A stretch of DNA of 64,000 nucleotides from Anarhynchus alexandrinus (taxonomy: Eukaryota > Chordata > Aves > Charadriiformes > Charadriidae): NCBI GenBank assembly GCA_008711295.1, contig VUYV01000089.1:1640454-1704453 (forward strand). Direction: 5' to 3'. The translations under genes and the position numbers were made by a program. Below the pieces are notes generated by a model. That model did no database searches. It was given only the letters and a program-made list of their open reading frames with translations, and was not told the origin of the DNA. Below are positions 11,012-23,500 of this stretch, in pieces. The number at the start of each line of letters is the position of its first letter. The first letter of the stretch is position 1.

Positions 11012-11617
11012 CTAAAGCTCTTTCTTTAGCCCTGCTAACTCATCTGCAAAGATCCTTTTTCCCATTAGAGACAGGTGTGTCCCATCTGTTTCCAGCAGGC
11101 CTGGTGTCATGTAAACCAACCCATGATGAAAAAACACAAAATGCTGCTGATGACACCAGGCTCAGACCCAGGTATTGATCTGTTGGCTCTTCTGTTTCTC
11201 CTCTCATAATTCCCTGCAAATGGAAGGATAGAGGAGAACACTATTGTGCTCCTGAGCCCTTAACCAGTCACCCCAAGGCCCTGAAGTCTCTCTGGATTGC
11301 TGTCTGACTTCTCGCTGAAACTTCATTGCTGCCTACCTGAAACATCAATAACGGATAATAATCTGAGGGCTGACCAGAGTAGGAAACTTTCTCTTCACAT
11401 CTTTAACCTGGGTCCCAGGGAAGCAGCAGACATCCTTAAGAAGTGGGTCTGGTCTGCATATTGGGCTTTCTGTTCTCCTCAGAAAAGAGTCTCCTATGAC
11501 AGTGACCTGTCTTTTTTTCTGTATGGAAGAGATTTTGATGGAGGGCGTAGGCTGACTTAGACTTGGTGACACCTCCAAGCTAGATGAACCGTCGTCTTCA
11601 TTATCGTTTGGTTCCAC
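11012..11617 (-). pseudogene. CR1 ORF1 with esterase (SGNH hydrolase) domain, broken
   Basis: CR1 ORF1 is known to carry an esterase domain of the GDSL/SGNH type. On the minus strand, the 90-codon frame from 11617 reads MEPNDNEDDGSSSLEVS, a serine/proline stretch, then TVIGDSFLRRTESPICRPD. The catalytic GDS box is at 11486-11494, followed by CCFPGTQVKDV. After one or more frameshifts, the second catalytic block appears as TDGTHLSLMGKRIF at about 11050-11090 (DGTH at 11075-11086). It is followed by ADELAGLKKEL and a stop at 11012-11014, which fits the ORF1 C-terminus. So both ends of the esterase survive but the middle is out of frame. Sequence from 11618 to about 11960 is degraded upstream ORF1, without a zinc-finger pattern that I can confirm. 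Confidence 0.8.
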
Positions 11618-14600
11618 TTGCAGAGTCTCATACCTGCTGCTTCTGTGCTGGACAGGAACTTGTTGCCATTGTCCCCTATCCCTTAAATCACTGTGTTCAG
11701 CCAGAGAGAGGATACCTCCATACCATGTGTCCTGTCTGCCTGTTGGGCCTGTTCCAGGGAAGACACGGTGTGATACCAGGAGGAATTAGAGGACTGTGGG
11801 GCAGCTTTCTCCTTTTCCCTGGGAGCAGGGTGGTGCTTGGAAAACAACAATAGTCCCAAGCAGATCCAAGATTGAGAAAAAAGGGAGCCCACTACCCATA
11901 TCATGTTCTTTCTGGTGAAGACCTCAGGGTGTTGGTGACTTGTTGACACCACCCTCTCTTGCCCACAGTTGTCTTGAGAAGAATTTCAGTGTTGACTGTA
12001 AGATGCAAAGGGCCTTTGAAAGAGTGATCCTAACATCAGAGAAAAGGGGTAAATCCAGTAAATTTCCTTAGGTAACAATTTTAAGTTTATTTTCACTATT
12101 AGTAAGGCTTTCCTGTATTTATTAGATAATTTGGACTATGGATACTAGTAACATGACTGCTAATAACTGTTAGTTGTACTTTTGCTAGGTTGTGAAGCTT
12201 TTAATTAGAATAAGAATACACTCTTAGTTCCATGTATGTGTAATGGTCCCTTTTGCCTTTCAGAATATTATAAATGTCACAAGTTCAGGATGTTTTCCTT
12301 GCACAAGGCACCATTTTTTCCCATCATCACATCTTACAGACTGCCTTAAGCTCAGAAAAGAAGGATGTTGGCTTTCATTGTTGTTGGTATTTTTCTTTTC
12401 CTTTTTACATAATAATACACTGTTGTATACGAAGATGACAGAGTACAGTGGAAAAAAAACCCATACTATTCATTGTTATTTTTTGTCCTGAAATATCAAA
12501 CTTTTTTCCCCTTCTGGAAAATACTCAAGGAAATAAGGGTAGTGTTGCATTTAAAGTAAACTAAAAAAAAAAAAACCAAACAAAACACTGATGTAGCAAG
12601 TATATATCATGCTGATTGGTATTTCTATAACATGCTTAAATAAGTAAACCACCGAAATATTCTAGTGTGGAGCTTTAAGGTCTTTACATACCTCATCTTA
12701 TTCATTTATCTTCCTGGTAAATGAGTCAAAATTGTGCTGAAGAATTAAAAAAAAAAAAATATTTTTTAATCTTAATTAAAAAAATTTTAAAAATTCAACC
12801 TCTTTTTTTCTCTTTCCGTAAATGCAAATGTTTTTTTAAAGCCACTGTTTATAAACCTACTAAGTAACAAAACCAAAAGCATTTTGAAAAGCACACCTTT
12901 TTCCCAGTAAACACTGAGTTGGGAATACATTTATTTTGGTGAATGACATTCTTTTCCATGGAATGACACATTTACCACAGCCAGCAACATCAAGAGTCAT
13001 AAGCAAGACTACATAATGTTTAAAGAAGCCTTTCATAATCTGTATCATTTAGATAATTTAGAATCAAATCATCAAATACTGTCTCCTCCTCTTAATAGAT
13101 ATTTTTCTCACTGTTCTTCACAAAACTTCTCAACAAACATTGTAAATATCTTCATCTGACATACTATGAAAAGTCTTCTGTATTTATTAAAATTGTTTTA
13201 TTTAAAAAACACACATATATCTGAAATTTAGTAATGTATAACAAGGTTAGTATAGAAACTGATGAATACAAAAATTAAATAGCTCTCATATTAAAGGCAA
13301 ATCTTTTCTCCAGTTGGGTTACTTACAGCCAGTAAGGCAAATTTCTGTGCACCATTCCCAGACAGAAATGAGAAGTTTCTATCCACACTTGGATTATGCT
13401 CCTGCAGTGTTCCTCCAAAGACAGTTCCTGGACTCCATCAGAGTTAGAATATCCCAACTTACTAACCCGCTGTGGAAGATACAAGAAGAGTAGCAGTGCC
13501 TGGGTTAGTCATAGCCCAAGGGAGGGAAGAAACTTTTGATTCCTACTGACATGTTCATTGGCACATACTTGGGTAGGTAAAACCAGTTTGTGCTCCTGGA
13601 TCTAAAAACCGTAATAATGAATTTCAGCGCTAAGCTTAATTTAGCCAGTTTAGACCATGAGTTTTGAACCTCTGAGACTCAAAGCAATATCATCATAATT
13701 TGTATTCCAGAATATAGCTGAAGCATTTCCTGCTTGCTATTGCCTACAGTGCTTTTCTCTTCATACCAGTAGGCTTGCACTGAGGACTGTGGCTGCAGAG
13801 TGTGCAAGGCTGACTATAAATGAACAGGGGAAGTTAGAGAAAGACCTTTCCTTTCAGTGTTGACAAGCCTTTAGAAAGGCTTATTTCTTCAAGGAACTTT
13901 GAGAAAAGAAAACTGAGAGCGTGTGCCACCAAATTTCTTAGTCTCCCTTCTAAGGTATCCACTGAAGCTCACAAATATAACAATGATAATTAAACCAAGG
14001 ATGCATGTAGTCATTCAAAACTCATTTTTAAGGCATCTCAGTGCACACAGGTAGCATTGTCAGGAATTTATTGAACAGATTGTGCTTGTTCCTGCTGTCT
14101 GCGTGTGACTTTTTTTTTTTCTTATGGCACAGAAGTCTTTACTTTTTTATATTTAGAAGATTATAAGAGAGACAAACACTTGAAGCTAGAAGAAGAGTAA
14201 TTAAGAAGTACAATAGAAACATTGTTCAAAAAGTAAAGAAAAAGGGAAAAAGACCTTTTCCTGCTCTTGAAGCAAGAGTGACTGATTTCAACTACTCTTT
14301 CACAGGAAGAAAGTATATTTTTCTAACAAGGAAGTAATAAAATACAGAGAATGTTAGTTTCTGAAGATACATTTTTTTTCCCATATCTCAGACGTAAAAA
14401 TTTTCTCTGAAGTAATAGATGAGATCCCAGAGATTAAAGCCAGGATAATGAAGCAGGTAAGAAGAATCTTTTTTGCTAGTTTTAATTTTATAAACTATAG
14501 AATATACTATCAATTTTTATTCTATATTTTTTAATGGAAATGTGTTCTTTCATTCTTAAAACTTACTTATTAATAAAGTTAACTAAAGAACTGACACCAA

Positions 14601-17600
14601 GGACTTTCATACCTAAAAGTGAAATGACTCAAAAAAACTTGCAATACTGAGGCATTTTCACAAGTCTCTAGTTTTCCAAAATATACCTTCAGAGTACCTA
14701 GAATGCAGCAAATTATTTTAACATATAAGTGGTGTAATCCAACTTTCGAAGCAGATTTCAAAAAAGCCATGAGAAAAAGAAACACCATCCAAAGACTTGT
14801 CATCACAGCAGCAAGGAAATGAGAAGCATTTCTAAACTGTGAAAGAATTTGTGATTCTGCTTAAGGCTTTGTTATCCATTTTAATTGCCCGATAGTGAAC
14901 ATCTAAAGTAAAGTTCATAATTTTTACAGCTTCCAGTAACATCAACATTTTGGTGAACATCATACCTGTCCTTCCCACAACACATACAGTACCCAGTTTC
15001 TTAAACTTATGTGCTTCATGGAATCTAGTATGACTTCACACACAGATGGGTGTGAATTATTCCTTACAATACACCACAGCTGCAATACCAAGGACTTTTT
15101 GTGTTAATACAGGTGTAAGTTCTTTGCAAAGAATAGACTATGATAATATACTTTAATTGCTGCTGTCCAAGCAGATCTTCCACATTCCTGGAATTCAGCA
15201 GCAAATACTGGGATATTCTGTACATGTATAACTTTTGATGTAGTAAATTAGCAATTTCTTCTGTGACGGCACTTACCTGAGTAGCCCTCATTAAAGTCAC
15301 AGCTGACTCATGATTGCTGCCTTTTCCAAGGTGATAGTCATTCTTTTGTCTAATGGGAATAGATAATCTTCTGACACACCTCAGTGACATGGTATAAAAA
15401 AGAGCCTTTTTTCACACAGAATCTTTACACCCCTGAGAGATCATCCAGTATATATGAACTAGTCACTGCTTGCAAACAGCCTCCGAAAATTATTACTTGA
15501 ACGTGGTCCCAGGGGTAAAGTAGAGGATCTTGTCATTGGATTCCATGTCTGTAAAGATCTAATTACACTGGTAATTCACTGCGTGGTAGAAAACTTACAA
15601 ATACTCCTCTTCCAACTTCTTGACAGTTGTGTGATTTCCCTTCAGAAGTGTCAGCGCATTTAGGGCTCTCTAGTACGGGAAACTAAAAGTACATTTTAAT
15701 TGATAGCTACAAATAAGGTTTGTTTCCTATTGTGTTTTTGGAAAGCCTCCTGACTCAAAGCACATTTATATGCTTTATATTTATACATATACATGCCTAC
15801 ACACAGGTGTACACAGTGAGTAGCATATGGTAAAGTGTAAAGTTTGCAGAGACATAGCTGCAAATTCAGTGTTACAACTACTTTTCGCTTACACCATACA
15901 ACTACATGTAAGACATTAATTTTCAACTGTTTGCATGAGAAAAAACTTGTCCCAAGTATGTCTGTTCATTGATCACAAAAAGAATATTTCTTAAACTAGA
16001 GAGTAAAGAGGAATAAATACAGCCTTTGATTAAAGTTTTGAAACAATTGTGTGTTTATCCAAGTACAAACCGAACTTCATGATGGTCAAAATTCAGTTCC
16101 TAATGTATCCCCAACTCTTTCTACTCTCCTTAATTTTCTTTCACTCACTCTAATTCATGTTTATAATCTAGAGTTCAACTTTGAGTTGTTGACTTTTGAA
16201 GTTTGCAACCAATTCTGAGTTCTACCAATTCTTGTTGTACAATGTCTGGACTTCCTGTGTATGAGTGTTAACAAGAGTCAGCATCAAGGTTTTCCTCCTT
16301 ACTTTTTCTTTAAGTACTGCTTAACATATTCTTAAAGAAATGTCTAGGACCAAACCATAGAATTATTGTTGCTTTTCATGGTTTTGTATGTCTTCTTGCC
16401 ACATTAAACCTGGTTGGGCATGAGTGTAACGCTTCAGTTGTTAGCTTTGAAATTACATCTACATGACAAAACTACATCTATTTTGCCATTCATTCATGTG
16501 TTAACAGGGTTGTAGAGAAAAATGTGATTAAAATGATTGTTCATGTTCATGAAGAATGATTACAAGATTTCCTAAGGCTTTTGACAATGCCCATTTCCCC
16601 TGAAATAGGTTTTGTTATGGACATAATTTTAATACATCTTTACTCACAGTCTCTCAGTAGTGCTTATTAGCTCAGACACAGTACTGCACTAGTATGGTTA
16701 TCAAAATCAAGTCTACATACATCCTACGTCATATACAGACAGAATTCACTTATATTTGGGGATGCATTACTAATTTTTGGATGCTTTGGAGTGGAATTCT
16801 GAACTGAATGAGGAGATTAGTGTTCTCATTCGGTTCCCAGGGAAAATTAAGGATCTCAGGGATACAAAAAGTTTGCACAGTGACATGGAAAATGATGGAG
16901 TCATGACAGAAATCTTCTAAAAAATGTATAGCTAACTCTCCGTCTCTGGATACTTGCAAGATTTGCCACTTCTTTTATCATCTTTGTCATTTGTCAGTAC
17001 CTTAATCACGCAAAGTCAGAGTGGCTGGCTGGAGTGGTTTTAAGCAACAACAGCAGAAAAATTAGACTCCTCATTTTCTTCAACTTGTGAAGGCCACTAC
17101 TTTTTGTGACATTTCTGACTGATTCTGTAGATGGATATTCTACAAATTTGGAGAATTATTATCTAATCAAGAATTAAATTTTCCCCCTTTCTAAGGGGCT
17201 AAGTGAAAAAAATCTACTAGAGTACTGAATTATCTCGCCTATCTGGTTGTTTCATTTGAAAAAGTTTCTCAGATGTTAAGGGAAAACAGAGTCTATATTA
17301 CTTAATTTTTGGTTTGAACTTTCTTTACATGTGGAGGAAACACATGGTACAAAACATTGAGTCCTGCGGAGTCAGCTTTCAGTCTAATTGGAGGACTGCT
17401 TTCTAAAGAGTAAAACTTCAGCAGTGACGTTTCTGTAGTCTACTTAGTACCTCTCTTCCGTGCTCACTTAATCAGGATGCCCTCTTCATCCCCTGCCTCT
17501 GCTCTGATTTCACTTAGATAGTGAAACCATCCATTGGAATGAAGCTCTTAAATGTGTTTTTAAGGCTGTTTTCCTTTGGAACCATTTAAGTTGATACTTA

Positions 17601-20469
17601 GATGTCAGAGATGTTTAGCCCTTGCACTTTCAATAATGGGATTTTAGCTGAGGAGGTCAGGTGGGGCACAGCACACCATTCAATTACATTCAGCCATGGG
17701 CTGCTGCATCAACAGCAGTGCCATTAACTGGATGGAATAGGCGAGTCTGCTAAGCAACAGGGAAGCCAGTGTACTGACAGTGTTAAGACGCTCAATAAAA
17801 TGCATCCTAAAACAAAGCAAACTTGCTGTTAACAATGCAGATAGATTTGGGTTAAGGAAAACCAGAAAAGCACCAAAAAGACTGTAACGAGATGCTAAAT
17901 GAGACACTGAAGTATTGGTTACAACTACATAGATAGTTATTCAGCTCCTAGAGTGTATATAGATCAAAAAGAGTTAAAAAAAAGAAGATAAGTAAAATAT
18001 TTTTTATAAAATAAATTATATATTTTGATATTCTCAAATCGCTTACAATGTATTTAGAATACTTGTTATGAGTGTTATATTTGTCCAGAACACTTAGCCA
18101 TTGGTACTGTATGCATGGAATAGAATAACATAGATAAGTTTCAAAACATGGCTTAAGTAGAGATTAATTGGTTAATGGCATTTTTTCAAGCGGGATCCTG
18201 TGTTTATTTCCAATAGGGTTAGTTTGAATATGTGAGGTGTGATATACGATTTGGAAGAAAACAGAAATACTTTGTTTCTTTCAAAGAGATAAGACCATCA
18301 CTGTCTTATTATGGAAGAATAAATTTTATCTAAGTATCAAACATTAGAACAGTAAATATTGATTATTGTGATTTATTATGCAAAATAAGCTGCTTCACTT
18401 GGGAAATTGCATATAGTCAACATTCAGTTTTCAAGAACGTACTTCTTGGGGATGTGTGTGCAGGGGGGAGTCTGTACATTAAGGATGCAGAGAAGTCATA
18501 TTACATATTTGACTTCTAACTTCACAGCAGAGATTAAGTTTCTCTCCCATCCAGTACATAGTGTCAAAACAGTAGCATTGAATGCTCTCTCTGTGGGTTT
18601 ATTTTCAAGTATATTTTAACTACTACATAGTAGGAAGTGGAATGAGTTATGTGGCTATGATATTCATACGTTCCACTTTATTTAACAGGGAAGAAAGAAA
18701 AAATAGAATATCCAGACAACAAAATAATGTAAGATTTAGAAAATTCTATTCATGTAGTGAGACTTCAAGGGCTGAGTCGTTTGAACTTCTTCAAAATTAA
18801 ACAGTGCTTGATCGTGGTCTAAAACTGCCTGCAGCAGTAGAAAAAAATCTGATACTACAGAGCCCTTTAATGTTTCAGACAAAAGCATAAAAAAACGCTG
18901 GAAGCTATAGCCTCTGAAAGTCCAGGCTATTAAAAGTTATTTTACCATTAACCATTAAAACTACTTATTAAGGGCTGTGCCATTTACTTGAGAGATTTCT
19001 TGGCTACAGACAATAACACACCTAACTCTTACACACCCACATAACCTACTCTCATACCGGCCCATGCATTTAGGCAGGAAGAATCCCGTGCTTTCCCTGA
19101 CATCTTGGAAAAGTCTTTCTTTTGCAAACTTCCTTTATATATGCATCTCAGAGGGTGTGGGCAACTCTTACCCTAGATGGTAGCAGACTTGGTCTCCTTT
19201 TGCACTAATTTAATGCAAGGACCTTAATTTACCTTAAAATCCCTTCTAAATTTTCTCTATTTAAAATTTAATCAAGTAATATTTTTTTTTTCCTGTCTGG
19301 TTCTCAGCAAATAACTTCACAGAAGCAAACAGTTAGCCTGATAAAATAGCCCTCTTCAGCTGAATTGAATTGTTCCTTTGACATCACTGAGAGGACTAGC
19401 TTATTATTTCTATATTCTACTTCTCTTAGTTGTAGAAAAAAACAGCTAATTATTATAGATTTGATGGAGATAAAAGTAACATTTGCAAATAATTGATTTT
19501 TTTATTCCTTAAAGGGGAAGTAAAGAACCATTTTATAAGCATGTTTGATCAAAGTCAGTCATGGTGTTTGTACCAGTCATTGATTTTTTTTTTTCAATAT
19601 ATTTCATAAGGAGAACAATAGGTTCATTTAAAGGAAAGAGAAGAAAGCAAGTGAGTTAGACCTACAATTTAATACAGCTGCAACAGAAAGACAAGAACAT
19701 GGAAATATACCCTTATAATAATGTGCACAGAGGTAATTTTCAGAATAATTTTTCATTACCTACATATCTTAAATGAATACAGTATAAATCCAACAATCAC
19801 TGAGCAATTATGTAATTATAACATTAGCTTGTATGATTAGTGTTTATAATAATATAAATTAATAACCTTCAAAGCTCTTGCAAGATCTTGGTGAAATAGT
19901 ACAAATGGCCTTGTAATAAAAAGCAATTTTATGTTTTAAACTAAAACAAAACAAACTCATATATGTGGAAGACATAATAAACTGGAATATAAAAATGTAT
20001 TTATTAATATACCATGAGATAACAAATATGTTATGTCCTGAAAACCTCAACTCAGATATTTAGGAGACACAATGTCTAATTAGGAATTCTGAGTAAATAA
20101 CTACTTTTCAACAAGATGTCAAAATAATAAAATTTCAACAAAACTGACTTTTAATTTCTTATGAGAAAGTAGATTTCTTGTTGGACTTGAGTAGATTTAC
20201 ATAGAGTTGGCCAGTGTAAGCCTGCACAATTCAAGATTTCAGCGTTAATCTTTGACTGCTGGCAGTCAGAGCTCAGGTATATTTGGAACATTTTGTTCGA
20301 GCCATTCTTTTTTGACCATTACCTTGATCCAGCTGCTTTTTTTTTTGTCATGCTTTGTCTTTTTACTTTCTTTCTTTTTAAATATAATATCTCTTATCTT
20401 TACTTTCTTACATTCTTTCTTTCAAATCCTGAACTATACCTGTGTGCCTAAATTGACAAAATTATAGCC

Positions 20470-20525
20470 TATGATTATTTTTAATCATATGTATCTAATG
20501 TATGTAATTTTTAATTACATACATT
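20470..20525. repeat. Two adjacent AT-rich perfect inverted repeats
   Basis: 20470-20489 has 8 bp arms around a TTTT loop. 20497-20525 has 13 bp arms around a TTT loop. Both are perfect. They could extrude as small cruciforms or fold in RNA, but AT-rich sequence makes such hairpins cheaply, and there is no sign of a small RNA gene. Confidence 0.7.
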
Positions 20526-23500
20526 CCTGTTTTCTGTTAAATATTCATTTAATAAGGTAGAGAGAGGTATTGGAAAAATTGCATCTGAAGTAAAAAGACA
20601 GTAACAAAATCTCATTAGCCACATGGTGTATCAAGGGAGATTAATTAAGCAAAGAGATCAACACAAAAATTAAATATTGTAACAGATCCATGAATGTTGA
20701 GGAACTGCATGGTTGTCACTGTTTTCCACAGAGCAGCCTTTCATAAATTTATCTCAAAAGCTGAAGAATCATCAAGACTGTTTTTTGGTGGGGAGAAGAA
20801 GAAAGTGGGAGAGGTGAGAGAGAAAATTGATTTTGTCTTCACTATTCATTAAATTTTTGTGAGCAAACTTGTGCTAGTGAATTTATTATTTTCAATAAGA
20901 CCTTTTTCAATGAAAGTGGCAAGGAATAAAATTTCATCTAAAGAGTCAAAAACTGTTTTCCTTCTGTACATTCAGCTCATTATTTTCACTTTAATAATTC
21001 AATTATTCAGTAATCACTCAGAGTGTGGGTGTTGATGGAGGCTTACTTCGCTGTTGTTATTGCTTATATCATACATCACTGTGCAAAACAATAACCCATT
21101 TCAGGTTATTCTTATAAGATAATGCTAAAAGTGTGTCTTCTCCAAAGAAATATAACACAAATAATACTTAAACAATCAATTTTGATGTAATAAAGAGCTG
21201 TAAATACTTATAACAAAATTACTGAAAATCTTCCTTTTTAACTGAGACACTGCCTGCTGTCATTTGGTCTTGCAGCTATCCTTCCAACTCTTAATATGCA
21301 GAAGGCAGTAATCCCATCAGTTCTGATAGCAACAAATGCTTGGGCTCAGACTTAGCCTGCTGTGATTTTTGCATGTCTGTGAGCTTTGCTGGCAAAAAGG
21401 CAGTATTAGTGCCCTTCTTAACTCATTTCCTCCTGAGCTTAAAAAGAAATGCCATGATTCCCTTCAGGATATGCATTTAGTTGAGCTGAAAAATGATGTG
21501 ATTTCAAATTAGCTATTTATGGTGGCAGACCTGGATGTGATCATTATTTCCCTTTATAAGACAGAGTGTCATTTTCTGTTTGCTGCTAGTGTACAGTTTT
21601 CAGGATTATAATGAGAGTTTTCTGATGTTTCTTACAAACCCCACAATAACTAGCATGAGTAAAATCAATACAATTACACCTACAATAGTGTTTAACAAAA
21701 TGTTAAAAGATGACAAGGTAGAGATTATTGGTATTGTTCTCGCATTTAAAAGCAGTACATATGGGACAAATTCTGACATCAATGTCCCATTTTCAGGACA
21801 TAATAATTTCTCTATCACCAATTTATTGCTTAGGGTAGCGTTCAGGGAGTGAAAGCAACAGAAAGGATTTAGCTTCCTTAGTGTTAGACATGACTTTTGA
21901 GCTACTCACCTTAAATTCAAAGCACAGTTAAGGACGCAAATAGCCACTTCTAGGGAAAAATTCATCTGACGCTTTAGGGAATACATTAGGATATTATCTG
22001 ATATTAGACACTTATCTAAATTTCTAATTCTTTCCATTGACAACATCTTATTTTATAAATCTGTCTTACTCCCCATTTCTGTCTTACTCCAATCTGGGCC
22101 AAGCTAATTTACTCCCAGGTTTTCTTCTGGATATAGTTAAATAATTCCCTTAGGAAGAGACCCAGGCATTTTTTCATCTGGCTTCAGGCAGACAGTATGG
22201 ATGTATACCAAATATGTCTCCATCTGACATCATTCTTCAACACTGCCAAGGGAGGTCACTGGTTCTCAAACGCCCACAGCTTCATGCAGTCTCACAGTAT
22301 GAGGTCATAAAGTTATTTTTGGTGAGCTGTGAAATTTCCTCCTATTATTTTAGGCTCTTTCAGCTGAAAAAAAGATTACAAATAGTATTTGACTTACAAG
22401 GATACCTCTTGCATCCAGGAGAAGACTGTTATGCTACAAAGCAATGGCTGTGGAGAAGGCTAGTCTGCTCCTGAGGGCAATTTTGCACAAATTAGCGCAG
22501 CACCCGGTATTCTGTCCCAGGTGTAATTCAGGAAAAAAAACATAGATTAAATGTATGATGACTTGCTCAGATGAAAATACCTACTATGCAAGATGAATAC
22601 CAGACTGTATTTCTGAATTGTACAGAAACTATTTTACAACACCTACTCATTTGTGGTCCATTACCATCTTGGATGTAGCATGTAATAAAAATTGAGTTTT
22701 TATGCATAAATTACAATCTTTTTCCACTGATACCTTTTGGGATTGTTTTAGAAAGCTGTACTCTCCTCAGAGCTGTCTGTAGACAACTTAATTTTTTTTT
22801 CCCCTTTTAAATAAAGGAGCCTTTACAATTAGTGATGTTAGCAAAAACACCTTTGAAATCAATGTCTTGTTAGACTCATTTGCTTTTTGCCTGCTGATAC
22901 TAGCTGCTAGATCAGATGATGATTATGTGAAAATTACGGGGTTTAGCTCTTTTTTACTTTTTTAGTTCTTTCCACAATTTCCAAAACCTTTTAAGAGTAT
23001 TCTACTATTTTTCACTAATTTAAAATTTTATCTTCATTATGGATAGAATTTTAGGGAAGGAAAAGAGAATAAAAATGAGAACAAAAGTAAAGAAAATCAA
23101 GCTGTATCTCTGTCTTGAATGCTGAGTGTAGCTTTGGTTCTCCCATTTCATAAGGCTAAACCTGGAAATCGCTGAGACAGTGACAAGGGAAATCAAAGGT
23201 TGGAAAGGTTTCTGTATGAGGCATGACAAAATAGGCTACTAAACTAAACCTGAAAAACAAATAACTAAAGTAAGATTAACTAGACAGCCCAAAAATTGTC
23301 ACTGGCAAATAGAAAGAAAACAAGGACCAATTAATCATATTGTCTTCTAGCAGAAGATTGAACTGGTAGTTTGAAGATGCAAAAACCCAAACAAACAAGC
23401 AACAAAGCCAGTAGTACTTCTTACATAATAAAATAAAATGTGGAGTTCCCTAGGATGTTGTGGACATTAAATTTTGCTTGGATTGAAAAGGGCACAAGTT

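Larger units (their letters stand above)
8029..11960 (-). mobile_element. Long CR1 LINE with two nested CR1 insertions
   Basis: Read on the minus strand from right to left, this is the largest share of one CR1 element: ORF1 remains (11960 to 11012), the ORF1-ORF2 spacer, endonuclease N-terminus (10750 to 10504), endonuclease remainder and linker (10018 to 9256), then the first half of the reverse transcriptase (8718 to about 8050). The order and spacing match CR1 once two later insertions (10030-10503 and 8776-9254) are removed. The two interrupted coding regions rejoin in register at both sites, within the accuracy of reading by eye. It lacks the second half of the reverse transcriptase and the 3' tail. 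The left boundary abuts an opposite-strand CR1 fragment. The right boundary is uncertain within about 50 bases. Stops and frameshifts in every domain mean it is inactive. Confidence 0.85.

Noticed and set aside
11584..11952. Overlapping frames on both strands at the 5' end of the long CR1
   Set aside because: These are remains or shadows of degraded CR1 ORF1, not separate genes.
15064..15390. 108-codon minus-strand frame as a complete gene
   Set aside because: Several frames of this length are expected by chance. Only the splice-bounded inner segment is kept as a weak lead.
21606..21821. Minus-strand frame with a transmembrane-like hydrophobic C-terminus
   Set aside because: No ATG start, and the hydrophobic stretch mirrors an A/T-biased segment. 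I could not match it to a membrane-protein family.
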